Position numbers and translations under genes: made by a program. A model generated the notes under the pieces. The model was given only the letters and a program-made list of their open reading frames with translations, did no database searches and had not been told where the DNA came from. A stretch of 43,374 bases of DNA from CAZKNF01 sp964554105 (lineage in GTDB: Bacteria; Bacteroidota; Rhodothermia; Rhodothermales; VXPQ01): NCBI GenBank assembly GCA_964554105.1, contig CAZKNF010000028.1, forward strand, positions 1 through 43,374. The letters run 5' to 3'. Within the stretch, counting starts at the first letter, position 1; each line of letters starts with the position of its first letter. This document shows positions 17,232 through 28,095 of this stretch, in pieces.

Positions 17232-17726
17232 CATCGCGGGTTTGCTCGGCATCTGCGGCTCCGGCTCGATCTCGGCATGGCCCATGATGATGCGAGCGCA
17301 TGTGTTCCAGCGCAAAACGGCATCGTCCGTATCCTCCGGACTGAGAGATTCCGCCTGTTCGTACAGATCCATCGCCTTCTGCAGAAGCGCATATGTGTAA
17401 TGCCCTGATCCTGGACTGCCCTGGCGCAGATGCGCCTTCGCCTGACGCTCACATATGATGCCTTCGTAGTAGAATCGACTGTACTCATCGTCGATCCGGT
17501 CCAGCACGTCCCTGGCACGCCGAACACGTTCGCTCATGTGTCGATCGAATTGATCCGTCAATGCCAGGAGCAGGGTGACCAGTGCGCTGCGATTATCCGG
17601 TTGCAACTCGAGGACGTCGATACAGATGCTTTCGGCCTGCATTGGCTCGTTCAAGAGCCGATAACGCATCGCTTTTTCCAGCGCTGCGGGTACGGCGTCG
17701 GGAGAGATTCGTTTGATCTCGAACAT
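17223..17726 (-). CDS. TPR-like hypothetical protein, 167 aa
   Basis: A soluble helical protein. The start is ATG 17726, chosen because GGAGG lies 5 nt upstream; the frame opens four codons earlier. The pattern of paired helices suggests two or three degenerate tetratricopeptide units: AALEKAMRYRLLNEPMQAES-ICIDVLELQPDN, and later YALLQKAMDLYEQAESLSPE. Between them is a charged helix (ERVRRARDVLDRIDDEYSRF). I recall a widespread unnamed family beginning FEIKRISPDA-PAAL; a tethering or scaffold role is possible but not shown. It is convergent with citrate synthase. Confidence 0.72.
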   Translation of the reverse strand: MFEIKRISPDAVPAALEKAMRYRLLNEPMQAESICIDVLELQPDNRSALVTLLLALTDQFDRHMSERVRRARDVLDRIDDEYSRFYYEGIICERQAKAHLRQGSPGSGHYTYALLQKAMDLYEQAESLSPEDTDDAVLRWNTCARIIMGHAEIEPEPQMPSKPAMLE

Positions 17727-17777
17727 AGAATCCTCCATCGCATCACCCGATTATACTGAAATTTCGCTACCGCACAC

Positions 17778-17810
17778 GACGCGGCCCATACCACCTGGCA
17801 GGGCCGCGTC
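17778..17810 (-). terminator. Strong GC hairpin downstream of the CHRD gene
   Basis: A perfect 10-bp inverted repeat: GACGCGGCCC (17778-17787), a 13-nt loop, GGGCCGCGTC (17801-17810). It begins 25 nt after the stop of the CHRD lipoprotein gene. There is no U-run on either strand, so it may act as a Rho-assisted terminator or an RNA 3'-end stabiliser. Confidence 0.5.
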
Positions 17811-17834
17811 CATCTGATTCCCCGGGTTTACGAT

Positions 17835-18338
17835 CTACATGCCGAGCTGGCCCCGGACGGCGCCCGCTCCAAATTCTTCGTTGTGCACGTTCACGTAGTA
17901 CTCGGAAGGTGATCCGAGAATTGCGAGAATAGTTGTCTCATCGGCATCGACGCATCCCGAGAGCCCGTTATTCGGAACGTTGAAATCCAGGATCGGTGGT
18001 CCGGATGATCCTGCCGCACCGCTGTGAATGTGGGCCGCTCCCGGCTCAGCGATATTCTCAACCTCTATTTCGTAGCAGGCAGTAGCCTCATCCGGATTCA
18101 AAACGACTGTCGCCGTACCGCTGCCGTCGGGATCGCCCGGCTCCGGCGCTGCCGCGTCACCTGACAGAACGGCCTCCAAGGTGTCGGCGCCTGCAGTTCC
18201 CATCGGCCCTGTCGCATCCATCGCTGTCGTATCCTGCGTCATTCCTGGATCAGGTGTCGTGTCTTCGGCTTCGCAGCCGATCATGATGAACGCCGCAGCA
18301 CATAGCATCAGCGTTGCCTGTTTGGTGATGTTTCTCAT
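17835..18338 (-). CDS. CHRD-domain lipoprotein
   Basis: A 167-aa exported protein starting at ATG 18338, fixed by AGGAGG 5 nt upstream. The signal peptide ends in a lipobox-like FIMIGC, giving a lipidated Cys, followed by an acidic Thr/Pro linker. The rest is one CHRD (chordin-type) domain: LEAVLSGDAAAPEPGDPDG, GTATVVLNPDEATACYEI, the AHIHSGAAGSSGPPI signature and the closing YYVNVHNEEFGAGAVRGQL. The role of bacterial CHRD lipoproteins is unclear; many may bind metal or partners at the envelope. It lies 82 bp downstream of sdhB with its own binding site, so it may be a separate transcript. Confidence 0.88.
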   Translation of the reverse strand: MRNITKQATLMLCAAAFIMIGCEAEDTTPDPGMTQDTTAMDATGPMGTAGADTLEAVLSGDAAAPEPGDPDGSGTATVVLNPDEATACYEIEVENIAEPGAAHIHSGAAGSSGPPILDFNVPNNGLSGCVDADETTILAILGSPSEYYVNVHNEEFGAGAVRGQLGM

Positions 18339-18420
18339 ACTTGCCTCCTTTTGGGTGGTGTTGGTCAATTTGTCGAACACTTGCCCGATGTAAAGTGGAA
18401 TCGTGAAACGTGTAAGGTAA

Positions 18421-19173
18421 TCAGGATTTCGTCTCCTTTTTAGGGCCACGGCGGAAAAGTCGCATCAATGGATCGTAGTAGCGATCTACAACGCGCTCCT
18501 TCAGCGGAATGATGCCGTTATCGGTAATGTTGATTCCCTCCGGACAGACATCGGTGCAGCATTTGGTAATGTTGCACATTCCCGCGCCGTAGTCCTCCTT
18601 GATTTCGGGAATTCGATCCTCCGTGTCGAGGGGATGCATCTCCAGGGTTGCCAGGCGAATCATAAAGCGCGGTCCAACGAATTCACGATGCTGGCCGTGA
18701 TCTCGGAGCACGTGGCACACGTCCTGGCAGAGATAGCATTCGATACACTTACGAAATTCCTGGATTCGATCGACATCCTCTCGGTACATCCGGTACTCGC
18801 CATCGGGATCACGCTCTCGAGGATTGAACGGAGCGATGCGCTTATTCTGCTCGTAGTTCCACGAAACGTCACTCACGAGATCCTTGACTACCGGGAACGC
18901 TTTGAGCGGCTGAACGACGATCTCCGTATCCTCGGAATAATCGCTCAACCGGGTCATGCACGCAAGCCTGGGCTTTCCATTTACCTCGACGCTGCACGAT
19001 CCGCACTTGCCGGCTTTGCAATTCCACCGCACAGCTAGGTCATTGGCCTGCTCGCCCTGGATTTTGTGAATGGCATCGAGCACGACCATTCCCTCGTCGA
19101 CCTCGGTCTGATACTGGACGAAATCACCGCCCTCCGCGTCTCCTCGCCAGATTTGAAACTGCCGTTCATGCAT
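18421..19173 (-). CDS. sdhB: Succinate dehydrogenase iron-sulfur subunit, Sdh1-like
   Basis: A 250-aa electron-transfer subunit of complex II. The 2Fe-2S site is Cys52, Cys57, Cys60 and Cys72 (CKAGKCGSC...ACM). The 4Fe-4S site is CIECYLCQDVCH (Cys143, 146, 149, 153), and the third cluster lies at CNITKCCTDVCPEG (Cys200-Cys210). The WRGD start, CIEC-LCQ-VCH and CNITKCC patterns are those of the actinobacterial Sdh1 type, not of the Bacteroidota type encoded 5 kb away. The start ATG 19173 overlaps the sdhA stop by 8 nt. Together with the next two genes it forms a complete three-subunit enzyme. Confidence 0.94.
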   Translation of the reverse strand: MHERQFQIWRGDAEGGDFVQYQTEVDEGMVVLDAIHKIQGEQANDLAVRWNCKAGKCGSCSVEVNGKPRLACMTRLSDYSEDTEIVVQPLKAFPVVKDLVSDVSWNYEQNKRIAPFNPRERDPDGEYRMYREDVDRIQEFRKCIECYLCQDVCHVLRDHGQHREFVGPRFMIRLATLEMHPLDTEDRIPEIKEDYGAGMCNITKCCTDVCPEGINITDNGIIPLKERVVDRYYDPLMRLFRRGPKKETKS

Positions 19174-20998
19174 GTTGCTGTTCGAGTTCTTCAAGTGATG
19201 AAAAGGCAATCTCGGCGAGCTCCTGTGGAGGAGGACTGCGATCGACTGCCTGAACGCGCATCTCGTCTTCGTCTTTCGATACGATGATGTTTCGATCGCC
19301 CCACGCTTCGCGTTCGCCCTCGAAATCCTCGCGCGTGTGTGCTCCGCGGCTCTCCTCGCGCATTTTCGCTGCGCGTGCTACGGCTTCCGACATCGTCAAG
19401 AGAGGTGCCAGATCGAGCGCTTCATGCCAGCCGGGATTGTACTGACTTGCACCATGCGCCTTAACGTCGCGCGCACGCTCGCGGAGGCGCATCACGCCTT
19501 CGATGCCCTTCTCGAGTTCGCCTGCGGTTCGTATGATGCCGACATACTGCTGCATGAGCTCCTGCAGTTCCTCGTGTACGAGGTAAGGATTTTCGCCCGC
19601 CTCGCGATTCAGAGGATCAATGGCCCGCTGAACGACGGACGCCACGAGGGCGTCGTCGAACGAAGGTGAGCCCTGATGTTTCTCTGCGTAATCGGAGGCG
19701 GCCTCGCCGGCCAGACGTCCGAACACGAGGAGATCCGAAAGTGAGTTGCCGCCGAGACGGTTGGCTCCATGGAGTCCGGCAGCACATTCGCCGCAGGCAA
19801 ATAGGCCGGGGACCGTCGTCTGCTGCGTTTCGGCATTCACACGAACGCCCCCCATAAAATAATGGAGCGTCGGCCCTACCTCCATCGCCTCCTTCGTGAT
19901 GTCGACGCCTGCGAGTTCCTTGAACTGGTGGTGCATCGACGGCAGTTTCCGTTTGATCGCGTCAGCGTCCAGGCGAGAGGCGATGTCGAGAAAGGCGCCG
20001 CCGTGCGGCGATCCCCGGCCCTCCTTGACTTCATTGAGAATCGCCCTCGCAACAACATCTCGTGTCAGCAATTCGGGAGGGCGACGAGCGTTCTTCTCGC
20101 CTTGCAGCCATAGGTTCGCCTCTTCCTCCGAATCCGCAGTTTCGTTCGCGAACCGCTCCGGAATGTAGCGAAACATGAAGCGTTCGCCGTCGCTGTTGAG
20201 GAGAACGCCGCCGTCGCCTCGAACGCTCTCGGTTACCAGGATGCCACGCACCGACGGGGGCCAGACCATGCCTGTAGGATGAAACTGCGTGAATTCGAGA
20301 TCCATGAGATCGGCGCCGGCGTCGTATGCCATCGCGATGCCGTCGCCCGTGTATTCCCACGAGTTGGATGTCACCGACCACGCCCGGCCGCCGCCGCCGG
20401 TCGCGAGGATTACGGAGTTTGCGGAGAAGACAACGAAGCGGCCGCTTTCGCGCCAGAGTCCGACCGCGCCGCAGATGCGATCTCCATCTTTGAGCAGCGC
20501 CAGCGCTTTGCATTCCATATGGAAGTCGATACCGCGGTGCACGCCGTGGTCTTGCAGCGTGCGGATCATTTCAAGCCCGGTTCTGTCACCCACATGCGCC
20601 AGTCGCGGATACCGGTGGCCTCCAAAATTGCGCTGACTGATGAGGCCGTCCTTCGTACGATCGAAAACCGCACCCCACTCCTCGAGCTCCCGTACCTGGT
20701 CGGGAGCCATCCTGGCGTGCAGCTCCGCCATTCGCCATTGGTTCAAAAACTTGCCGCCGCGCATGGTGTCGCGAAAGTGGATTTTCCAGTTGTCGCGCCC
20801 ATCGACGTTGCCGAGTGCCGCCGCACAGCCACCTTCGGCCATCACCGTGTGCGCTTTCCCAAGTAGTGACTTGCTTACCACGCCCGTACTTAAACCCCGC
20901 GCCGAGCACTCGATCGCTGCGCGCAGTCCCGCTCCGCCGGCCCCGATTACGAGGACGTCGTGCGAGATGGTTTGAATGTCCGATATGTCCGTTTTCAT
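19166..20998 (-). CDS. sdhA: Succinate dehydrogenase flavoprotein subunit, Sdh1-like
   Basis: A 610-aa flavoprotein that oxidises succinate or reduces fumarate. The dinucleotide fold is GAGGAG (19-24). The residue that covalently holds FAD should be His50 (KAHTVMAEGG). Active-site stretches are EFTQFHPTGM, ESVRGDGGVLLN and LHYFMGGVRVN, and the C-terminal helical domain carries LRERARDVKAHG. The sequence pattern fits the mycobacterial/actinobacterial Sdh1 flavoprotein. It shares an operon with the membrane anchor upstream (76-bp gap) and sdhB downstream (8-nt overlap). In mycobacteria this type works as an aerobic succinate dehydrogenase; that use here is an inference. Confidence 0.94.
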   Translation of the reverse strand: MKTDISDIQTISHDVLVIGAGGAGLRAAIECSARGLSTGVVSKSLLGKAHTVMAEGGCAAALGNVDGRDNWKIHFRDTMRGGKFLNQWRMAELHARMAPDQVRELEEWGAVFDRTKDGLISQRNFGGHRYPRLAHVGDRTGLEMIRTLQDHGVHRGIDFHMECKALALLKDGDRICGAVGLWRESGRFVVFSANSVILATGGGGRAWSVTSNSWEYTGDGIAMAYDAGADLMDLEFTQFHPTGMVWPPSVRGILVTESVRGDGGVLLNSDGERFMFRYIPERFANETADSEEEANLWLQGEKNARRPPELLTRDVVARAILNEVKEGRGSPHGGAFLDIASRLDADAIKRKLPSMHHQFKELAGVDITKEAMEVGPTLHYFMGGVRVNAETQQTTVPGLFACGECAAGLHGANRLGGNSLSDLLVFGRLAGEAASDYAEKHQGSPSFDDALVASVVQRAIDPLNREAGENPYLVHEELQELMQQYVGIIRTAGELEKGIEGVMRLRERARDVKAHGASQYNPGWHEALDLAPLLTMSEAVARAAKMREESRGAHTREDFEGEREAWGDRNIIVSKDEDEMRVQAVDRSPPPQELAEIAFSSLEELEQQHA

Positions 20999-21074
20999 TC
21001 GCTTCTAATACCGTTGCAGCGTTCACATGGACGCACATCCTGTCCGCCATCACCATTCACCCGAGCTTCGCCCG

Positions 21075-21893
21075 TCAAAAACCCCACGTATTCAGGTCCT
21101 CCCAGATTCCCATAGACACCATGCGTACATAGAAATCAGCAAAACCGACCCAGAAGAGACTGAACCATGCCCACATTCCGTGGCGGCGGTTCAGCTTGCT
21201 CACCTTCTTCCATGTGCCATGCCGAATTCCGCTGCAGGATAAGCAGTCACTTCCCCCGCCTACCAGATGCCGCAGCGAGTGGCATCCGAACGTATAGCTT
21301 CCGAGTAAAATGACGTTCAGCGTCAATACGATGCTTCCGACGCCGATGCCGAATTCGCCCGCGTAGAAGAAAGCAGTCACCGCATCGTAGGAAAGTACGA
21401 CGATGTACAGGAGCGCGGGATAGAGGGCGTAGCGATGCAGGTTTTGAAACAGCAGCAGGCCTCGCTCGCCACGATAGGTACGCTGCGGAACGGCGCCGAC
21501 GGCGCAGGCGGGAGGCGTCCATGCAAAGGCACGGTAATAGGCCTTTCGATAGTAGTAGCAGGTAAAGCGGAAAATGCCGGGAAAGAACAGAATGAGTATC
21601 GCCGGCGATGCGGGGATCCATGCCGGCCACCATTCAGGCCAGCGGCCTAACCATGCGTGCTCGAGAGGCGCATGCCCGTCGGCGGCGAGATCCGTGAACA
21701 GAACAGGCGAATAAAAAGGAGAGAGGTACGGACCTGTGTAATAATGCGAGGCCTGCAGCGCAGCCCAGGTGGCGTACACGATGAATGCTGAAAGTCCCAG
21801 GAGAACCGCGAGCGGGGAGACCCACCACAGATCTCGTCGCTTATTCGCGGCAACACCTGTTTGATGCCCGCCTACTTGAGTGGCTGAACCCAT
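21075..21893 (-). CDS. sdhC: Succinate dehydrogenase membrane anchor, Sdh1-type cytochrome b subunit
   Basis: A 272-aa integral membrane protein with five hydrophobic segments (about 25-47, 97-115, 155-176, 182-203, 240-260). Conserved His candidates for heme ligation are His153 (NLHRYALY), His205/His209 (CHSLRHLVGG) and His238 (RRHGMW). The blocks FRFTCYYYRKAYYRAF and PPACAV are the signature, from memory, of the about 273-aa actinobacterial Sdh1 anchor. It would pass electrons to menaquinone. It is the first gene of the minus-strand complex II operon and starts 163 bp from the divergent second operon. Confidence 0.9.
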   Translation of the reverse strand: MGSATQVGGHQTGVAANKRRDLWWVSPLAVLLGLSAFIVYATWAALQASHYYTGPYLSPFYSPVLFTDLAADGHAPLEHAWLGRWPEWWPAWIPASPAILILFFPGIFRFTCYYYRKAYYRAFAWTPPACAVGAVPQRTYRGERGLLLFQNLHRYALYPALLYIVVLSYDAVTAFFYAGEFGIGVGSIVLTLNVILLGSYTFGCHSLRHLVGGGSDCLSCSGIRHGTWKKVSKLNRRHGMWAWFSLFWVGFADFYVRMVSMGIWEDLNTWGF

Positions 21894-21929
21894 TTAGCGC
21901 AACTAGAACATGAGTTACTGATCGGTCCC

Positions 21930-21958
21930 ATTATATTCACGCGGACTTTAACTATCAA
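21930..21958 (-). promoter_or_regulatory. Near-consensus sigma-70 promoter of the Sdh1-like operon
   Basis: On the minus strand, TTGATA (21958-21953) and TATAAT (21935-21930) are separated by 17 bp, a five-of-six -35 and a perfect -10. Start of transcription near 21923 would give a leader of about 30 nt before the anchor gene. No equally clear pair was found for the opposite operon in the same 163 bp. Confidence 0.65.
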
Positions 21959-22056
21959 AGCGGGCCCTTTTTCATTTCTTTTAAGTACAGACGGTCCTGA
22001 CGAGTCGTGCCGCGTAAACGCCGGCGACGAAACCATCTACATTCAAGTCACTTTCG

Positions 22057-22767
22057 ATGGCAAAGCAAGACCATTCCCCTGCACCGGGATTCTGGGCTGC
22101 AGTCACCTCTCCGGTGGGCAGGAAGTTGCTAACAGGCGTTACCGGGCTCGTATGGGTGCTCTTCGTGATCGCTCATATGATCGGCAATCTCGGATACTTC
22201 GCCTCGGACGATGCGTACAACCTTTATTCAGATTTTCTGCTGAGCACGGGTCCTCTAATCTATTTCGTAGAGTTCCTCCTGGTCGTGACACTGCTGATCC
22301 ACGTCGTGATCGGGGTCGATATCTATCGGAAGAAGAGACGTGCACGAGAGCACGGCTACGCAAAATATAAATCGGCCGGCCGTCCAAGCCGGCTTTCCCT
22401 CAGCTCCCGCACGATGATATATACCGGCATCGTGCTTCTCGTCTTCCTCGTGATCCATTTGGGCTCGTTTAAATTCGGGCCCGGTATCGATGCAGGATAT
22501 GTCTCCATGGTGGGCGGCGAGCCGATTCGGGACCTTCAGCGCCTCGTCACCGAGCGTTTCCAGAGCCCGTTGTACGCATTTGGATATCCCGCCGTGATGA
22601 TTCTTCTCGGCTTCCACTTACGTCACGGCATATGGAGTGCATTCCAGTCGCTTGGCGCCATGAATAAGCGGCTGACGCCACTGGTCTACGGTCTCGGAAC
22701 CCTGGTCGCAATCGGAGTTGCCGTCGGATTCCTCGTGTTGCCGCTGTACATCTTCTTCTTCGTTTAG
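22057..22767 (+). CDS. sdhC: Succinate dehydrogenase/fumarate reductase cytochrome b558 subunit, type B
   Basis: A 236-aa five-helix diheme anchor of the Bacteroidota/epsilonproteobacterial type B complex II. Membrane helices lie at about 22-44, 65-90, 118-140, 170-195 and 205-232. Likely heme ligands are among His40 (VIAHMIGN), His82 (LIHVVIGVD), His134 (VIHLGSFKF) and His187/His190 (GFHLRHGIWSAFQ). It is unrelated in sequence to the anchor encoded on the other strand. It leads a sdhCAB operon; the gap to sdhA is 14 bp. No Shine-Dalgarno site is seen before the ATG. Confidence 0.92.
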   Translation: MAKQDHSPAPGFWAAVTSPVGRKLLTGVTGLVWVLFVIAHMIGNLGYFASDDAYNLYSDFLLSTGPLIYFVEFLLVVTLLIHVVIGVDIYRKKRRAREHGYAKYKSAGRPSRLSLSSRTMIYTGIVLLVFLVIHLGSFKFGPGIDAGYVSMVGGEPIRDLQRLVTERFQSPLYAFGYPAVMILLGFHLRHGIWSAFQSLGAMNKRLTPLVYGLGTLVAIGVAVGFLVLPLYIFFFV

Positions 22768-22781
22768 CAGGATACGCTCAC

Positions 22782-24695
<1,914 letters not shown>

Positions 24696-24730
24696 ATCAC
24701 AGACGTAACGGAAACGCGAGCGCTGCGAGC

Positions 24731-25486
24731 ATGGCTGGATCGACAATAACACTGCATCTCCGAATCTGGCGTCAAGCCGGACGGAATGAGCCCGGCCGAC
24801 TCGTCGACTACACCGCCGACTCGGTCAACAAGGACATGTCATTTCTTGAGATGCTCGATGAATTAAACGAGGATCTCATCAAGAGGGGGGAGGATCCAAT
24901 TGAATACGACAACGACTGTCGCGAGGGAATCTGCGGTGCTTGCGGCCTGATGGCCGGGGGAACGGCGCAGGGTCCGATGAAGCAAACCGCAATCTGTCAG
25001 CTGCACATGCGCCACTATGAGGACGGCGACACGATCGTGATCGAACCCTTCCGGGCAAGGGCGTTCCCGATCGTCAAAGACCTCGTGGTCGACCGCAGCG
25101 CTCTGGATCGCATTATCGCAGCAGGTGGGTACGTGTCCATTGGAACCGGCGGCGCGCCGGACGCCAACGCAATTCCCGTTCCCAAGCTCGACGCAGACGC
25201 CGCTTTCGATTTTGCTGCATGCATCGGATGTGGTGCGTGCGTGGCGGCGTGTCCAAATTCCTCTGCCGCGCTCTTCACCGGCAGCAAAATCGCACATCTA
25301 GCGCATATGCCTCAGGGCAAAGTCGAGAGAAAACGGCGCGTCGTCAACATGGTAGAGCAGATGGAGAAGGAGGGCTTCGGCGACTGCTCAAATCACGGTG
25401 AATGCGAGGCTGTCTGCCCGAAAGGCATTTCAATAGACGCAATCGCCCACATGCGACGAGAATACGTAAAGGCCCTGGTCGGGTGA
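24731..25486 (+). CDS. sdhB: Succinate dehydrogenase/fumarate reductase iron-sulfur subunit, type B
   Basis: A 251-aa subunit with three clusters: 2Fe-2S from Cys63, Cys68, Cys71 and Cys89 (CREGICGAC...AIC), 4Fe-4S from CIGCGACVAACP (Cys164-174), and 3Fe-4S from CSNHGECEAVCPKGI (Cys219, 225, 229). The start is ATG 24731, giving MAGSTITLHLRIWRQ as in relatives; an in-frame GTG at 24692 overlaps the sdhA stop by 4 nt and is the alternative. It is the last gene of the plus-strand operon and converges with the LysM transglycosylase, 70 bp between stops. Confidence 0.95.
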   Translation: MAGSTITLHLRIWRQAGRNEPGRLVDYTADSVNKDMSFLEMLDELNEDLIKRGEDPIEYDNDCREGICGACGLMAGGTAQGPMKQTAICQLHMRHYEDGDTIVIEPFRARAFPIVKDLVVDRSALDRIIAAGGYVSIGTGGAPDANAIPVPKLDADAAFDFAACIGCGACVAACPNSSAALFTGSKIAHLAHMPQGKVERKRRVVNMVEQMEKEGFGDCSNHGECEAVCPKGISIDAIAHMRREYVKALVG

Positions 25487-25556
25487 CGTCCGGCAAACGC
25501 CCGGTGCCGCTGCGACACCTCGATCGGCGACTGAGTCCAGAAATTCTCGCGTACCC

Positions 25557-27827
25557 TCAAGAATTAATGGTGAGCTTCTGGCCAATGCGAATTCTGTTCG
25601 ACCTGAGCGAGTTCCAGCGCTTCAGGTCGCTGATCGTAACGCCGTGCTTCCTCGCAATCACCGAGAGGGAATCACCACGGCGAACCTGATACGTGATCGG
25701 ACCGGACTGCGTACCACGTTCGTGAATGGACAGGCGCTGCCCGACACGGATTACAGTTGTCGAGAGGTTGTTCCAACGGCGGAGCTCAGCTATCGAAACG
25801 CCATGATTCTTAGCGATCTTGCCGAGCGAGTCGCCCCGCCGTACGCGGTAGACCGTCGTTGTGCTCTCCGCCGGCTGCTCCGGGTTCGTTTCAAAAAGAT
25901 GCAGTCGCTGGCCGACCTGAATGCGGCTGCCCCTCAAATTATTCCAGGACCGGATTTCAGAGACGGTCACCCCGTACTTCTTCCCGATATCCGTCAGGTT
26001 GTCGCCGCGGCGAACGGTGTAGACGATCCGCGTCGTCGCTTCACTCTCAGCCTCTTCCTTGACTTCCTTCTCCTCAGCTAGCTTCTCCTCGACCTCGTTC
26101 TGCGTTGCCGGTTCATCAGGTTTCGTGGAAGACCCTGCCGCTGCCGCGTCGGTGGACCTCGTACTGGCGGTTCTCACCGGCGTCGCGTTTCTGCTGATGC
26201 TGCTGCGCCCGGCATTCCGTCTCCCTTCGGGCAGAAGAATCGGACGAATGGTCGAGGGTCCGTAATCGACGGTGAGCACGTCGGATTCACTGAGATCTGC
26301 AAGCAGAGGGCTGGAGTCGTATGACGGTACGGGAACGACGATCTGTTGACCGATGCCGATCGTCGTGCTCCGAAGATTATTCGTGCGCATCAGCGTCGCA
26401 ACCGTGACGCCGTACTGACGCGCGATCTTGCCGAGCGTGTCGCCCCTGCGCACGACATAGGAATCAGTAGACTGGCGCTTCGCAGCCGGCAGCTCGGCAT
26501 ATGCCCGTTCGAATTGATCGTACGTACCGAGTGGAATGCGAATGTGGTAGCCATCGTTGGATGGCGGTACCTGTGACCTCCGAAGCTCCGGATTCAAAGC
26601 TCGGATCATTGCTTCGTCCGTATTCGCCATGTCGGCGATCTCAGTCAGCGAGAGGAAGCCTCGGACAGGGACGTAATGGTAAGCATACTCAGGGCCCTCC
26701 TTAACCTTGCTCACGTCCACGCCGAACTCGTCGGGATTGGATACGACGAGCGACGCTGCAATGAACATGGGTACGTAATTTCGCGTCTCGCGTGGAATGT
26801 CGTTGTAGATGTCCCAGAATGTCGCCTTTCGTCCGTGGCGCGCCTCAGCCCGGCGCATGGCGCGTCTGATGCGGCTCGGACTGCAATTGTATCCCGCCAG
26901 CGCGAGCTGCCAGTCGCCGCCGAACTGTTTATGAAGATCCTTGAGATGCCTTGCAGCCGCACGCGTAGCCTTCTCGGGATCCATGCGCTCGTCCACCCAG
27001 CTGTTGATCCTGAGGTCGTAGGCACGACCCGTGGCCGCGATGAACTGCCACATGCCGTTTGCAGCCGCCCAGCTGCGGGCTCGCGGATTTAGGCCGCTCT
27101 CGATCATCGCGAGATACTTGAGCTCATCAGGCAGTCCTTCCTCCTCAAGAATGCGCTCGATCATCGGGAAGTACGTCTCCGCGCGCCCCATCCAGAGATA
27201 GAGATGCTTCTCCGGCGACTTCGTCAGATAAGAAATACTCTGTTGTACGAGGCGATTCTCCGTCATCGGGATCGTCGTCGCGACAGGACCCAACGAAGGA
27301 AACGTGACGTCCTCCAGAAGAGGATCGTCGAGGTTGTTCAGCACCTCGAACATCGCGCTATGAAAAGTGAAGATATCCCCGAATGGAAGCGAGAGGGTGT
27401 CCGCCGGAACTTGATAGTAGCGTTCATATTCTGCGACGACGGTCCGATATAGCTCCCGAAAGCGTTCACGTTCGACGACCTCCGGGTACACGAGAAGGCG
27501 CTGAAGCTCGGTCATCGAGCGATCGAGAAGCTCCTCTACCTGCGCGAAGTCATCGTTTGATGATGCAGTGAGGAGCCGAGACTGGTAGTCGTAAATGCGG
27601 CCGATGCGCTGAAGAACCTGAGCGTGCGTGAGCGAGTCCGGATTAGCTAAGACGCCGCCCCCATGCGACCTCCTGAGCGTTTCCGACTCTACCGGGATCA
27701 CAGCCGCCGGCAAGGCTGTCATTCGAGGGGAATCAAGCTGCTGTCCGTACGACGTACGAACCGTCTGCGTTTGCGCAAGCACGAGAAGCACTGCGATCGA
27801 TAGAAGAAGAGACGTCAAACGGCGCAC
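25557..27827 (-). CDS. mltD: Lytic transglycosylase with four LysM repeats (MltD-like)
   Basis: A 756-aa envelope enzyme that cleaves peptidoglycan glycan strands. The start is GTG 27827, since GGAGG lies 5 nt upstream and gives an ideal signal peptide; the frame opens at a GTG 11 codons earlier. The SLT domain is at about 215-335, with catalytic Glu243 (AMIESGLNPRARS) and GMWQF, ALAGYNCSP. After a degenerate module (VPVRGFLSLTEIADMA), LysM units follow at about 456-499, 602-645, 659-702 and 712-755, each starting Y-VRRGD-L. A 100-residue Ser/Ala/Glu-rich linker separates LysM 1 from the last three. The C-terminus ends directly at the last LysM. Confidence 0.95.
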   Translation of the reverse strand: MRRLTSLLLSIAVLLVLAQTQTVRTSYGQQLDSPRMTALPAAVIPVESETLRRSHGGGVLANPDSLTHAQVLQRIGRIYDYQSRLLTASSNDDFAQVEELLDRSMTELQRLLVYPEVVERERFRELYRTVVAEYERYYQVPADTLSLPFGDIFTFHSAMFEVLNNLDDPLLEDVTFPSLGPVATTIPMTENRLVQQSISYLTKSPEKHLYLWMGRAETYFPMIERILEEEGLPDELKYLAMIESGLNPRARSWAAANGMWQFIAATGRAYDLRINSWVDERMDPEKATRAAARHLKDLHKQFGGDWQLALAGYNCSPSRIRRAMRRAEARHGRKATFWDIYNDIPRETRNYVPMFIAASLVVSNPDEFGVDVSKVKEGPEYAYHYVPVRGFLSLTEIADMANTDEAMIRALNPELRRSQVPPSNDGYHIRIPLGTYDQFERAYAELPAAKRQSTDSYVVRRGDTLGKIARQYGVTVATLMRTNNLRSTTIGIGQQIVVPVPSYDSSPLLADLSESDVLTVDYGPSTIRPILLPEGRRNAGRSSISRNATPVRTASTRSTDAAAAGSSTKPDEPATQNEVEEKLAEEKEVKEEAESEATTRIVYTVRRGDNLTDIGKKYGVTVSEIRSWNNLRGSRIQVGQRLHLFETNPEQPAESTTTVYRVRRGDSLGKIAKNHGVSIAELRRWNNLSTTVIRVGQRLSIHERGTQSGPITYQVRRGDSLSVIARKHGVTISDLKRWNSLRSNRIRIGQKLTINS

Positions 27828-27899
27828 GCGATCCTCCAGACAATTAGGTTGGGACAACACTTAATGGGACACGTTAGGTCGATCAGGGTAGCTGCCGGT

Positions 27900-27928
27900 A
27901 CATTAAGCAGATATGCCTAGTGATGCAA
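27900..27928 (-). promoter_or_regulatory. Sigma-70-like promoter of the transglycosylase gene
   Basis: On the minus strand TTGCAT (27928-27923) and TAATGT (27905-27900) are 17 bp apart, placing transcription start about 66 nt before the chosen GTG. Moderate match only. Confidence 0.35.
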
Positions 27929-28095
27929 GACGTACGCTGCGAAAAATACAGTACTGCGAAGTTACTGATCCTCTGCGCTTGGCGACAGAAATAAATCGGC
28001 TGGACTACTCTAGCTGCCGACCCTGTGGGTATCGACTGATTCTTGCCCGAATAAAGCCCGCCCGACTTGATGATGGACGGTAGGGTGCAGCGCCG

